Below are positions 25,653 to 34,245 of a stretch of DNA of 64,000 nucleotides, piece by piece (the stretch's first letter is position 1; each line of letters begins with the position of its first letter). The notes under the pieces are model-generated. The model saw only the letters and a list, made by a program, of their open reading frames with translations. It made no database searches and was not told the DNA's origin. Both the position numbers and the translations under genes were made by a program. Origin of the DNA: Flavobacterium sp. KS-LB2 (GTDB taxonomy: Bacteria > Bacteroidota > Bacteroidia > Flavobacteriales > Flavobacteriaceae); the NCBI RefSeq assembly GCF_036895565.1, contig NZ_CP145904.1:1674001-1738000 (forward strand), written 5' to 3'.

Positions 25653-27569
25653 TTATGAAAATTGAGTAAGTTGAAATTTATTTTTTATTAATTCCTCCAA
25701 TTCTCTCATAGGAGCTAAAGCATTTTTTAATTTTTCTTTATCAATTTTTGATAATTCGTTTAAATTTATAAATTGGCCTGAATTATCATTTTTTAGACCT
25801 TCAAGGGTTCTGAATTTTGATAAAACTAAAAAGGCTTCAGCACAATTAAGATAAATTTCAGCATGTTTAGGATCAGCTATTGCTAACTGTTTAAAGCGTT
25901 GAAAAGTGTTATTGATTCCTCGTATGTCAAAATTTAAGGTAAATAGACGAGCGCCGTCTATCAATGGCATTAAACCACGGGTTTTTATATCAAATTTATC
26001 TTTGTTTGGACCTTCTTCTTCGACATTAAAATTTTTGAAAAACGTTAGAGGTGAATTTTTTCTTAATGCATCATTTCCTAAGAAGTCAAAGAAAAGGGTG
26101 TTGTTTTTTGCATTCTTAAATACTACATTTCCAATGGCATCTTCTATTCTTTGTTCTCCAAATGTGATTTCGTAATCAAAGAAAATACTACTTAAATCAT
26201 TACTATTTTCACCTGGAGTATTCATCCAACTGTCGTATTGTTTACTCCAATCAGTCAATGACTTACACCAGAGCATATTACTTCCCATGTGGCCGTTTGG
26301 ACACAATTCATACCCTATTTTTTCAAGTGTAGTTGTTGTTCTTTTTCCGAGTTTAAGGAAATAATCTTTCACTTCTCGATATTTATCCGGTGATACATCT
26401 TCAAAAATCAAAATACTGTCTTGATCAGTTAATAATAACTGCTCTTTTCTTCCTTGACTACCAATACTTAGCCAAGCAAAACGGGCAGGAGGTGAGCCTA
26501 AATCTAAAATAGATAATTCTACAGAACGTTTAATAATAGCTAAATTAATTTCGCTGGCAATATTAAAAACGTGAGAAAGTGGTATGTTTTTAGAAATAGA
26601 AGTTTGAATCAAATCTGTCAAACGATCTCGAATTTGTTTTAACTCCTTAGGGGTTTGAGAACGCTTAACTTCTTTGATTAGTACTCCTGGATTATTTGCT
26701 TGAGCAGCGATTAAATCATGCTCTGAAATAACTCCTTTTACATCTGACTTATCGGTTCCATCTAGTGTTACGCATAAATGAGTTACATTATGTTTTAACA
26801 TAAGCAATTGAGCTTCGGCCAATGAAACATTCTCAACAACAGTAATTACTGGAGCCGACATTATTTTATCAACAGTTGCAGTTATAGGAAATCGACCAGT
26901 TGCAATTTTAGAACGCATATCACTATCGGTCACAATTCCTATTGGAAAGGTATTGTCGCAAATAATGATATTGTTTTTTAATGTTTCAGTCATTAACTGT
27001 GCAACATCTTGAACATTAGCTGTAATTGTTGCTTTTAGTGGAGAAATATTATAGGATAATGATTGGAAATATTGCATTTCCGATTGTTGATCTGAGTAAA
27101 AAACGTTGTCGGAAATCAATTTTCCTATTAAATTTTCTTTGTCCTTAGGGTTTCGAGTGTTTACAGCAAAACTTTCTAGTAAAAAGTTTAAAACTTCCGA
27201 ATTATTAGCGACAAACGGGCGAAAAGTGTCAATTGGAATTGCATAAACAATACTTTCTTCTCTAGCTTTGGCCGTCATCATATAATTGTTCTTGGCAAAA
27301 AACGGGCGTAAACCAAAGATGTCACCTTCGGTACATTTATTTAATAATGTTTCTTCAGCGTCAGCAATAACAGATAAATTAATAATTCCTGATGCAACTA
27401 CATAAAAACTATCGTGCAGAAGATCATTTATTTGGAATAAGGTTTTGTGTTTTTCTAAATTTACAACACGAATACTAGTTGCTATTTGGGATAATTCCTC
27501 GAATGTCAAATGATTAAACGGTGGGTATTCCTTTAAAAAATCAGCAATATGCTCAGCAATCGTATTCAT
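25653..27569 (-). CDS. cNMP-binding/CBS/DUF294 nucleotidyltransferase-like signalling protein
   Basis: A 638-residue multidomain protein. A cyclic-nucleotide-binding-like domain spans about 15-130 (HKTLFQINDLLHDSFYVVAS). Two CBS domains follow at about 175-290 (GIVTDSDMRS; GVISEHDLIA). A GlnD-like nucleotidyltransferase domain has GSQGRKEQLLLTDQDS (370-385), with the paired Asp ligands. A C-terminal helical DUF294_C domain starts near 480. The family is predicted to nucleotidylate a partner protein in response to ligands; no target is firmly known. It is cotranscribed with the exonuclease-like gene (2-base gap). In proteobacteria such pairs lie with acs and acetate permease genes, which suggests a link to acetate or energy state. 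Confidence 0.88.
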   Translation of the reverse strand: MNTIAEHIADFLKEYPPFNHLTFEELSQIATSIRVVNLEKHKTLFQINDLLHDSFYVVASGIINLSVIADAEETLLNKCTEGDIFGLRPFFAKNNYMMTAKAREESIVYAIPIDTFRPFVANNSEVLNFLLESFAVNTRNPKDKENLIGKLISDNVFYSDQQSEMQYFQSLSYNISPLKATITANVQDVAQLMTETLKNNIIICDNTFPIGIVTDSDMRSKIATGRFPITATVDKIMSAPVITVVENVSLAEAQLLMLKHNVTHLCVTLDGTDKSDVKGVISEHDLIAAQANNPGVLIKEVKRSQTPKELKQIRDRLTDLIQTSISKNIPLSHVFNIASEINLAIIKRSVELSILDLGSPPARFAWLSIGSQGRKEQLLLTDQDSILIFEDVSPDKYREVKDYFLKLGKRTTTTLEKIGYELCPNGHMGSNMLWCKSLTDWSKQYDSWMNTPGENSNDLSSIFFDYEITFGEQRIEDAIGNVVFKNAKNNTLFFDFLGNDALRKNSPLTFFKNFNVEEEGPNKDKFDIKTRGLMPLIDGARLFTLNFDIRGINNTFQRFKQLAIADPKHAEIYLNCAEAFLVLSKFRTLEGLKNDNSGQFINLNELSKIDKEKLKNALAPMRELEELIKNKFQLTQFS

Positions 27570-27659
27570 AATTTATGGAGTAAATAAGTATTGATTGTAA
27601 AAATAACAATTTTAAAAATACAATCACAGGCATTGCTGTTTTAAAATAATTAAATTATA

Positions 27660-27695
27660 CAATACATAATTTTTTCATAAAAAAATTATGTATTG
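27660..27695. promoter_or_regulatory. Perfect 16-bp inverted repeat (36-base palindrome) in divergent intergenic region
   Basis: CAATACATAATTTTTT (27660-27675) and its exact reverse complement (27680-27695) flank the loop CATA. It lies 91 bases upstream of the DUF294 gene and 59 bases upstream of the DUF2911 gene. Because both genes read away from it, a terminator role makes little sense. A dimeric-regulator site or a cruciform-prone spacer is more likely. Confidence 0.5.
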
Positions 27696-27753
27696 CTACA
27701 GATTAAATACAAGTTGTTTTACTTTTATATCATAAACTAAAACATTTTAAATC

Positions 27754-28260
27754 ATGAAATTAATTAGAAAAATACATTTTTCGCTTATTGCATTATTCAT
27801 TGTGAATTTTATAGCAGCACAGGGAAAGCCTACCAGCAGTAAAGAAGTCGCTACTGGGAAAATTAATAATGCAACTATTACAATCAATTACGGAAGTCCA
27901 TCTGTTAATTCAAGAGCAATTTGGGGCGCATTGGTTCCATTTAATCAAGTTTGGCGTGCCGGGGCAAATGATGCTACAACATTTGAAACAGATAAAGACT
28001 TGACTATTGAAGGTGCTAAATTACCTGCTGGAAAATATTCTTTTTTTGTTATACCAAATGAAAAAGAATGTGTAATCATTTTTAATAAAGAAGCAAAACA
28101 ATGGGGAGCTTACAAGTATAAACAAAATGAGGATCAATTAAGAGTAACAGTAAAACCTGAAGTATCAAAGTCAAAAGCTGAAAAATTAGTGTACACCATC
28201 AACTCAAATAGTGTTATTTTAAGTTGGGAAAACTGGAATATTCCAATAACAGTTAAATAA
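27754..28260 (+). CDS. Secreted DUF2911 family protein
   Basis: A 168-residue protein with a signal peptide (basic start KLIRKIHF, hydrophobic 9-21, probable cleavage after AAQ near residue 23). The DUF2911 core follows: ITINYGSPSVNSRAIWGALV, then VWRAGANDATTFETD, LPAGKYSFFVIPNEKE and ISW-like SVILSWENWNIPI. The family is a small beta-rich periplasmic or exported domain widespread in Bacteroidota, without known activity. It stands alone with its own terminator. The name is firm, the function open. Confidence 0.88.
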   Translation: MKLIRKIHFSLIALFIVNFIAAQGKPTSSKEVATGKINNATITINYGSPSVNSRAIWGALVPFNQVWRAGANDATTFETDKDLTIEGAKLPAGKYSFFVIPNEKECVIIFNKEAKQWGAYKYKQNEDQLRVTVKPEVSKSKAEKLVYTINSNSVILSWENWNIPITVK

Positions 28261-28278
28261 ATAGATTTTTTTTATACG

Positions 28279-28307
28279 AAAGCATTGCCAATAGGCGATG
28301 CTTTTTT
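28279..28307 (+). terminator. Intrinsic terminator of the DUF2911 gene
   Basis: AAGCATTGCC (28280-28289) pairs with GGCGATGCTT (28294-28303) over the loop AATA, with one G-T pair, and is followed by six T. It lies 19 bases after the stop. Confidence 0.85.
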
Positions 28308-28459
28308 GTTTAGCACAAAAGCGTTTTATTGAGTTTGCTTAAAATTCTATTTTACATAATATAAATTATAGTGCATTTTATGACAATGAATTATTTGACT
28401 TCATATGTAAGATTACTGTTGAAACTTAGTATTATTCAGTTAATTATTAACACATTAAA

Positions 28460-28487
28460 AACGAACAATTTATACATTGTTCGTTTC
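28460..28487 (-). terminator. Hairpin terminator of the Lrp gene
   Basis: AAACGAACAAT and ATTGTTCGTTT form a perfect 11-bp stem with the loop TTATAC. On the minus strand it is followed by TTTTTAA. It lies about 120 bases downstream of the Lrp-type gene, so the mRNA would carry a 3' untranslated region. Confidence 0.6.
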
Positions 28488-28606
28488 TAATCATATTAAA
28501 GTAAATATAAAACTTAAATTTTATGACAGGCATAAAATCAAATAATTTTATGACATCAAAGCCGGAATCGCCTATATCTAGAATACCTCCTCGCATAACA
28601 GTTTAC

Positions 28607-29026
28607 TTACAACTCCTTCAAATCTGATAAGATTAAATGTGTGGTAGGTTCCCCATACACTAAGAGTCTGTCAATAAATTGCTGCAGGTGTAATTGATCA
28701 ATCAATACAACTTTCATGAAAATATTGTGTGTTCCAGTAATTCTATACACTTCGTATATTTCGGGAAACTGGTTCAATTCATCACAAAATATTTTAAGTT
28801 TTCCACTAAACAATTTGTACATGATGAACACCTCTAAACCATAACCCAATTTTTTATTATTGAGTTGAATAGAATATCCGTTAATTACTTCAGTATCTTC
28901 TAATTTCTGAATACGTTCTCGAACCGATGATGGTGAAAGTCCAATTTGCTTACCAATTTCGACAAATGAAGTTCTAGAATTAACTTTTAGAGTTTCTATA
29001 ATTTTTAAATCAAGTGTATCTACCAT
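28607..29026 (-). CDS. Lrp/AsnC-family transcriptional regulator
   Basis: A 139-residue regulator with an N-terminal helix-turn-helix (LDLKIIETLKVNSRTSFVEI, then GLSPSSVRERIQKLEDTEVI, residues 5-50) and a C-terminal RAM/ACT-like ligand domain from about 65 (YGLEVFIMYKLFSGKL, VYRITGTHNIFMKV). Lrp proteins bind amino acids and form octamers. It is divergent from a TauE-type exporter, 106 bases away, and probably controls it. The C-terminus is slightly shorter than the usual 150-160 residues but no motif is lost. Confidence 0.9.
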   Translation of the reverse strand: MVDTLDLKIIETLKVNSRTSFVEIGKQIGLSPSSVRERIQKLEDTEVINGYSIQLNNKKLGYGLEVFIMYKLFSGKLKIFCDELNQFPEIYEVYRITGTHNIFMKVVLIDQLHLQQFIDRLLVYGEPTTHLILSDLKEL

Positions 29027-29120
29027 AAATAAAGTCTTAAATACTATTAAATTACAATTATATTATGGCATAAAGATATTAAATCCGTGGATTAAATTTT
29101 AGTTTCATTTAGTGTTATTT

Positions 29121-29128
29121 TAATTTTG
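29121..29128 (+). promoter_or_regulatory. -7-like box (TAATTTTG) very close to the TauE start
   Basis: TAATTTTG ends 4 bases before the ATG at 29133, so the transcript would begin at or inside the start codon. Either the mRNA is leaderless or this is a chance match. No -33 TTG lies at the right distance. Confidence 0.3.
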
Positions 29129-29132
29129 CGCT

Positions 29133-29852
29133 ATGGATATAATGTTAGTATTGCTTACTATTGGAATTTTTACTGGTTTTTTTGTTCAAACAATTACTGG
29201 ATTTGCAGGCGCTTTAATCGCTTTGCCATTTTTATTGTTTGTAATGCCGCTACCTGATGCAATTGGGTATTTATCCATTTTTTACATGATTTCAACACCT
29301 TTTCATGTATATAAAGAATGGAAATATATAGACAAATCGTTACTTAAAAAATTAGCGGTATCCTCTTTTTTCGGGTTGTCTATTGGCATTGTTGTCTTGG
29401 CATACGGCCAACCTATTTTTCTCAAAAAAGCGTTGGGAATATTTATAATTTTATTTGTTTTACATAGTCTAAAAGCAAAAAAAGAAATACAACTATTCTC
29501 AAAAATGAAGTTCTTTTTTGGCTTTTTAGGTGGTTTCTTCTCAGGTGTTTTTTCAACAGGCGGACCTTTATATTTAGTAATTGTAAAAAATGAAACAGCG
29601 GATGTAAAAACACTTCGTGCCACAATGTTTGGCGTTTTGGGTTTGATTACATTAATGCGAATTCCTGTACTTGCTTTTGAAGGTATTTTAACCGTAAATC
29701 AATTGTATAATTCCTTGTATGTATTGCCGTTTTTTATACTGGCTTTGGTATTAGGTAAAAAAGTATATTTAAAATTAAATGATATCCTTTTGAAGAGAAT
29801 AATGCTAGGACTGCTTTTCCTGTCTGGGATTGTATTATTGATTAAGAATTAA
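29133..29852 (+). CDS. TauE/SafE-family permease
   Basis: A 239-residue membrane protein with about seven to eight helices in two related halves, typical of pfam TauE (sulfite or sulfoacetate export and similar anions). Each half has the glycine-rich signature: FFVQTITGFAGALIALPFLL (residues 17-36) and GFLGGFFSGVFSTGGPLYLV. The substrate is not predictable from sequence. The divergent Lrp regulator suggests an amino-acid-derived or sulfur-compound signal. Confidence 0.87.
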   Translation: MDIMLVLLTIGIFTGFFVQTITGFAGALIALPFLLFVMPLPDAIGYLSIFYMISTPFHVYKEWKYIDKSLLKKLAVSSFFGLSIGIVVLAYGQPIFLKKALGIFIILFVLHSLKAKKEIQLFSKMKFFFGFLGGFFSGVFSTGGPLYLVIVKNETADVKTLRATMFGVLGLITLMRIPVLAFEGILTVNQLYNSLYVLPFFILALVLGKKVYLKLNDILLKRIMLGLLFLSGIVLLIKN

Positions 29853-29907
29853 TTATTTCCTTTCGTGACGCTATTTTGCAATAGTCTAAATTTATTGAAT
29901 CTAGTAA

Positions 29908-29936
29908 TTGTTTCGCTTTTTAAATTTTTACCTTTG
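29908..29936 (+). promoter_or_regulatory. Promoter of the Bcr/CflA transporter gene
   Basis: TTG (29908-29910) and TACCTTTG (29929-29936) are 18 bases apart and match the Bacteroidota consensus. They place the start of transcription near 29942, shortly before the ATG at 29959. This also rules out the TTG at 29908 as a start codon. Confidence 0.65.
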
Positions 29937-29958
29937 CAAAAAATTAAAAAAAGATTTC

Positions 29959-31203
29959 ATGACTGATACTGTAATGACAAAAGCAAAATATTTTAAATTA
30001 ATTCTAATTTTAGGTTCACTGACAGCACTTGGCCCATTTTCTATAGATATGTACTTACCCGGTTTTGCAGGAATTGCTAAAGATTTAAATACTACTGTTG
30101 CTAATGTTTCGATGACTTTATCGAGTTATTTTATTGGAATTTCCGCAGGACAATTACTCTACGGTCCTTTATTAGACCGGTTTGGTCGAAAGAAACCTTT
30201 ATTTATAGGGCTCTTAGTTTATATTCTTGCTTCATTGGGTTGCGTTTTTGTAACCGATATAGATACTTTCATCGGATTACGTTTTATTCAGGCTATTGGT
30301 AGTTGCGCTGCTACAGTAGCTTCTGTTTCTATGGTTCGCGACTTGTTTCCTGTCAAAGATATTCCTAAAGTATTTTCTTTATTAATGCTGGTTGTAGGGC
30401 TTTCGCCAATGCTAGCACCTACTATCGGTGGTTATATTACAGAAGATTATGGCTGGCACATTGTCTTTTTTATATTAATGTGTATGGGAATTTTGATTCT
30501 TTTGGCAGCTCAAATGGGACTTCCAAATACTTTTAAACCAGATACTTCCATTTCATTAAAACCAAAGCCAATTATTACCAATTTTATTAGTATTGTAAAA
30601 GAGCCTCCGTTTTATACCTATGCTTTTACTGGAGCAATTGCTTTCTCCGGATTATTTACCTATGTAGCGGCTTCCCCTATTTTATTTATGGATATTTTTA
30701 AAGTTGATGGAAAAACGTATGGTTGGATTTTCGCTTTTATGTCCTTGAGTTTTATTGGTGCGAGTCAGTTAAATTCATTTTTGTTGAGAAAATTCACAAG
30801 CGAACAAATGATTTTTGGAGCATTAATTTCACAAACTATTATTAGCATTTCATTCCTTGTTTTGGCAATGAATAATCTTTTAGGATTATACGAAACTATT
30901 GCTATGCTATTTTTATTCTTAGCGTGTTTGGGAATTTCAAATCCTAATACAGCTGGGCTTACCCTTGCTCCTTTTTCAAGAAATGCAGGAAGCGCATCAG
31001 CGTTGATGGGTGCAATTCAGTTAGGTTTAGGCGCTTTGGCTTCTTTTGCAGTAGGTATTTTTGTAAAAGACTCAATGTTGCCTATGGTTTTGATTATGAC
31101 TGTTTCAACCATTTTGGCACTGACTATTTTAATTTTCGGAAAACGAAACATAAAAAAAACTATCACAACTTCTCACGATGAGGGAATTGCGATAGTTCAT
31201 TAA
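29959..31203 (+). CDS. Bcr/CflA-type multidrug efflux MFS transporter
   Basis: A 414-residue major facilitator protein with 12 predicted helices. ATG 29959 is chosen, because the longer frame starts within the promoter. The signature GPFSIDMYLPGFAGIAKDL in helix 1 and motif A GQLLYGPLLDRFGRKKPLF are typical of the Bcr/CflA drug/H+ antiporter subfamily (bicyclomycin, chloramphenicol and others; some export sulfur amino acids). It has its own promoter, so it is probably a single-gene unit. The substrate is unknown. Confidence 0.9.
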   Translation: MTDTVMTKAKYFKLILILGSLTALGPFSIDMYLPGFAGIAKDLNTTVANVSMTLSSYFIGISAGQLLYGPLLDRFGRKKPLFIGLLVYILASLGCVFVTDIDTFIGLRFIQAIGSCAATVASVSMVRDLFPVKDIPKVFSLLMLVVGLSPMLAPTIGGYITEDYGWHIVFFILMCMGILILLAAQMGLPNTFKPDTSISLKPKPIITNFISIVKEPPFYTYAFTGAIAFSGLFTYVAASPILFMDIFKVDGKTYGWIFAFMSLSFIGASQLNSFLLRKFTSEQMIFGALISQTIISISFLVLAMNNLLGLYETIAMLFLFLACLGISNPNTAGLTLAPFSRNAGSASALMGAIQLGLGALASFAVGIFVKDSMLPMVLIMTVSTILALTILIFGKRNIKKTITTSHDEGIAIVH

Positions 31204-31389
31204 TTTTAGTAATAAGAATAAAACAATGTCATATTTTTTTACATATAAGTCAGATAAGTTTCATTTGTTAGGCTTATATACTTTTAGCAATAATAAGGTC
31301 ATTTAAGGGTTAATACTTACATGACTTATGTGTTAAATAGTATTTTACTGATTTTATAGTATAAAATGAAATAGGTTTAGCTACTTAGT

Positions 31390-32670
31390 TTACGCTTGTT
31401 TAGGTTCTATTTTTACCTTTTTATCGGGTCTGATAATCATACGCAGCGATTGATCTTTTGCAAAATAAGCAATCATCCAATTGAAGAATGTTTGCACTCT
31501 GTTGCGATACGTGATCAATGAAATAAGGTGAATAAACAACCATATTATCCAGGCAAAAAATCCTTTGAAATGCATTTTTGGTTTTGGCAAATCAACTACA
31601 GCCTTATTTTTTCCAATAATCGCCATCGATCCTTTATCATTATATTTAAAAGGTTTTAAAGGCTTGTTGACACTCATTCGTTTAAAATTGTCAGCCAAAT
31701 TGATTCCTTGCTGAATCGCAACTTGCGCCACTTGCGGATGACCATTTGGAAAATCAAGATCTGTCAGTTGAATGCAAGTATCGCCTATCGCAAAGATATT
31801 TTCAGTACCGTTAACTTTATTAAAAGCATCTGTAGCCATTCGTTTTCCACGGCCATAACTTTCTGCTGGAATTCCTTCAAAAACTTTAGCCGTAACTCCC
31901 GCTGCCCAAATTAAATTCTTGGTTTGAATGGTTTCCCCGTTTCCAAAATATACCGTGTCATCAATATAATCTACTACAGTAGTGTTTAATTTTACTACAA
32001 CACCTAATTTTGTCAGTGCTTCAAGTGTATCCTCCTGTGAAGCTTTACTCATTGGTGATAATACGGCATTGGCACCATCAACCAGATAAATATTACTGGC
32101 TGTAGTACTTAATTCTGGATATTCTTTCAGTAAAATATTTTTGCGCATCTCAGCAAACATTCCCGAAACTTCAACACCAGTTGGACCACCACCGGCAACC
32201 ACAATGGTTAACAATTTCCTACGTTCGCGTATGTCTTTGCAAATGGCTGCTTTTTCTAAATTTTTAAGCAATGTATTACGCATTACGATGGCATCATTGA
32301 GCGTTTTCATTGGAATGGCATTTTTCTTTACGTTTTCCATGCCAAAATAACTCGTTTCAGCGCCCGTGGCAAAAACCAAGTAATCGTATGTTAATTCTCC
32401 GTTGTTGAGAATGATTTTATTTTCGGCAGTATTTACTTTTACTAAATTTCCCAAGCGGAATTGCAGATTTTTTTTACCCGAAAAAAATTTCCGAAAAGGG
32501 TAACTGATACTTGAAGGTTCTAAAAAAGCAGTAGCAACCTGATAAATTAGTGGCGGAAAGAAATTATAATTGTTTTTGTCAACTAGTGTTACATTGATTC
32601 CTTTTTCATTTACGAGTTCTTTGGCAAGGTTTAAACCTGCAAATCCTCCTCCTATTATTACAATTTCCAT
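31390..32670 (-). CDS. ndh: Type II NADH:quinone oxidoreductase
   Basis: A 426-residue two-dinucleotide-binding flavoprotein. The FAD motif IVIIGGGFAGLNLAKELV is at 3-20, NYNFFPPLIYQVATAFLEP (near 37) is the NDH-2 quinone-site segment, the NAD motif VVAGGGPTGVEVSGMFAEMR is at about 157-176, and NIFAIGDTC precedes QVAIQQG. The C-terminus (AWIIWLFIHLISLITYRNRV) is a hydrophobic amphipathic membrane anchor. NDH-2 passes electrons from NADH to menaquinone without pumping protons. It is a lone gene followed by an AT-rich gap. Confidence 0.92.
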   Translation of the reverse strand: MEIVIIGGGFAGLNLAKELVNEKGINVTLVDKNNYNFFPPLIYQVATAFLEPSSISYPFRKFFSGKKNLQFRLGNLVKVNTAENKIILNNGELTYDYLVFATGAETSYFGMENVKKNAIPMKTLNDAIVMRNTLLKNLEKAAICKDIRERRKLLTIVVAGGGPTGVEVSGMFAEMRKNILLKEYPELSTTASNIYLVDGANAVLSPMSKASQEDTLEALTKLGVVVKLNTTVVDYIDDTVYFGNGETIQTKNLIWAAGVTAKVFEGIPAESYGRGKRMATDAFNKVNGTENIFAIGDTCIQLTDLDFPNGHPQVAQVAIQQGINLADNFKRMSVNKPLKPFKYNDKGSMAIIGKNKAVVDLPKPKMHFKGFFAWIIWLFIHLISLITYRNRVQTFFNWMIAYFAKDQSLRMIIRPDKKVKIEPKQA

Positions 32671-32692
32671 AAAGTATTATTTTAATATTTAA

Positions 32693-32732
32693 TCAAAAAA
32701 AACAGTCATAAATATACACTATTTATGACTGT
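32693..32732 (-). terminator. Terminator of the DEAD-box helicase gene
   Basis: ACAGTCATAAATA (32702-32714) and TATTTATGACTGT (32720-32732) form a perfect 13-bp stem with a 5-base loop. On the minus strand it is followed by eight T. It separates the helicase from the downstream ndh gene. Confidence 0.85.
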
Positions 32733-32767
32733 AATTAAATATACAAGTATTAAAAAACTTATAAATT

Positions 32768-34105
32768 TTACTTCATTTTCTGTCTTTTTACCGGTTTCTC
32801 TGTTGGTTCGTTTTTGTTTTGCAACAAATAATTAGCCAACAGTTTTTCGATCAATTCGTCTTTAGTCAAATGATGGAAAACGGTTTTTATTTTATCTTTT
32901 AATTCTGGGGCAACATCATGATTGGGTTTTGTTTTGAAGATTTGTTTCGCCCACAATAACGTATTATTTTCTTCGATGCTTAACGCGCTTGGCTTTTTGA
33001 ACTCGGTGAATTTGATTCCCAGTTCTTTTTCAAAATCAGCAATTTCGACTACTTCTTCGGGTTGTAAAACGGTTAAAGAAAGTCCCTTTGCTCCTGCTCT
33101 AGCGGTTCTTCCGCTACGGTGCACGTAAGCTTCGTAAACATCAGGTAAATGGTAATTCACCACATACGAGATTTCCTTAACGTCAATACCTCTTGCGGCT
33201 AAATCAGTAGCGACTAAAATATTGATATGTCCTTCACGGAATTGCTCCATGATTCGGTCACGGATTCCTTGCGATAAACTGCCGTGCAATGCGCCTGATG
33301 AAAAGCGATTGATAGCTAGATTTTTAGCTAATTTATTAACTGCTGCTTTAGTTTTACAAAAGATAATGCCGCGTTCTCCTTCTTTCGAATTCAAGAAATG
33401 CATTAAAACATCCAGTTTTTCAATAGGATCTACCACAATATATTCGTGGTCAATACCTTGATTTCCTAACGTTTCCATGTTGGCACGAACTTCTACTACA
33501 TTTTTATGTAAGTAATTCTGAACTAATTGTTTTATGGTTCCAGGCATAGTTGCTGAGAACAATACTGTTTTGTGTTCTTTTGGCAATTCGGCAACAATTT
33601 CATCTAAGCTTTCTTTTAAGATGGTTACCATTTCATCGGCTTCATCGAGCACGAGGAATTTAGTTTCTTTCAAGTTAATCGCTTTACGCTGAATCAAATC
33701 GATTAAACGTCCTGGAGTTGCCACCACAATGTGTGTAGGCAATACAAGTCTTTCGATTTGTGGTTTTATTGGAATTCCACCGCAAGTTGCTGCAATAGAA
33801 ACTTGAGGTAAAAATTTAGCAAAATCTTCTAAGTTTCTAAAAATCTGATGTCCTAGTTCACGTGTTGGAACTAAAATAACAGCTTGTATTTGTGGTAAAG
33901 CAGTATCTATTAATTGCAAAATAGGCAATCCAAAAGCCGCCGTTTTTCCGGTACCGGTTTTAGCTAGTCCAACCAAATCCGTTTCATTAGCTAATAAAAG
34001 TGGAATTGTTTTTTGTTGGATTTCTGTTGGTACCACAATTTTCATTTCGGTAAGCGCTTGTACTAATGGTGCTGAAATTCCTAAATCAGAGAATTGTTTT
34101 GGCAT
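32768..34105 (-). CDS. DEAD-box RNA helicase
   Basis: A 445-residue SF2 helicase with all core motifs: Q motif (FSDLGI, PTEIQQ), Walker A GLAKTGTGKT (46-55), VPTRELGHQ, TPGRL (130-134), DEAD at 154-157, SAT (FSATMPG), and domain 2 with IIFCKTKAAVN, VATDLAARGIDV and HRSGRTARAG. The C-terminal tail is short and basic, without an RNA-binding domain such as that of DbpA. It fits RhlE-type helicases, which act in rRNA maturation and cold growth, but the exact ortholog is uncertain. It is monocistronic, with a clear terminator. Confidence 0.92.
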   Translation of the reverse strand: MPKQFSDLGISAPLVQALTEMKIVVPTEIQQKTIPLLLANETDLVGLAKTGTGKTAAFGLPILQLIDTALPQIQAVILVPTRELGHQIFRNLEDFAKFLPQVSIAATCGGIPIKPQIERLVLPTHIVVATPGRLIDLIQRKAINLKETKFLVLDEADEMVTILKESLDEIVAELPKEHKTVLFSATMPGTIKQLVQNYLHKNVVEVRANMETLGNQGIDHEYIVVDPIEKLDVLMHFLNSKEGERGIIFCKTKAAVNKLAKNLAINRFSSGALHGSLSQGIRDRIMEQFREGHINILVATDLAARGIDVKEISYVVNYHLPDVYEAYVHRSGRTARAGAKGLSLTVLQPEEVVEIADFEKELGIKFTEFKKPSALSIEENNTLLWAKQIFKTKPNHDVAPELKDKIKTVFHHLTKDELIEKLLANYLLQNKNEPTEKPVKRQKMK

Positions 34106-34156
34106 TTTATTGGATTTTATATTTTATAAAAAATAGTTGTTTTGTAACGTAATTTT

Positions 34157-34230
34157 TAGCCCCGATGGAAACAGCATCCTGTTGTGGTGGGGTTCGCCAC
34201 AACAGATATAGTGTACAGCGGGATTAGCTA
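34157..34230. repeat. REP-like palindromic intergenic element (74 bp)
   Basis: Begins TAGCCCCGATGGAAACAGCA and ends ACAGCGGGATTAGCTA. The centre is a 9-bp perfect stem CTGTTGTGG/CCACAACAG with a 9-base loop. The outer TAGCcCCG/CGGgattAGCTA ends pair imperfectly. Its GC content is well above the flanks. Elements with the same start and end are, from memory, scattered through many Flavobacterium genomes between genes. The single copy here sits between two helicase genes. Confidence 0.7.
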
Positions 34231-34245
34231 TTTGAAAAAGAAATA

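Larger units (their letters stand above)
28261..28606. other. Intergenic region between convergent DUF2911 and Lrp genes
   Basis: The 346-base stretch contains no plausible coding frame. It holds the DUF2911 terminator near its left end, the Lrp-gene hairpin near 28460-28487, and otherwise AT-rich sequence without recognisable structure. Confidence 0.6.
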
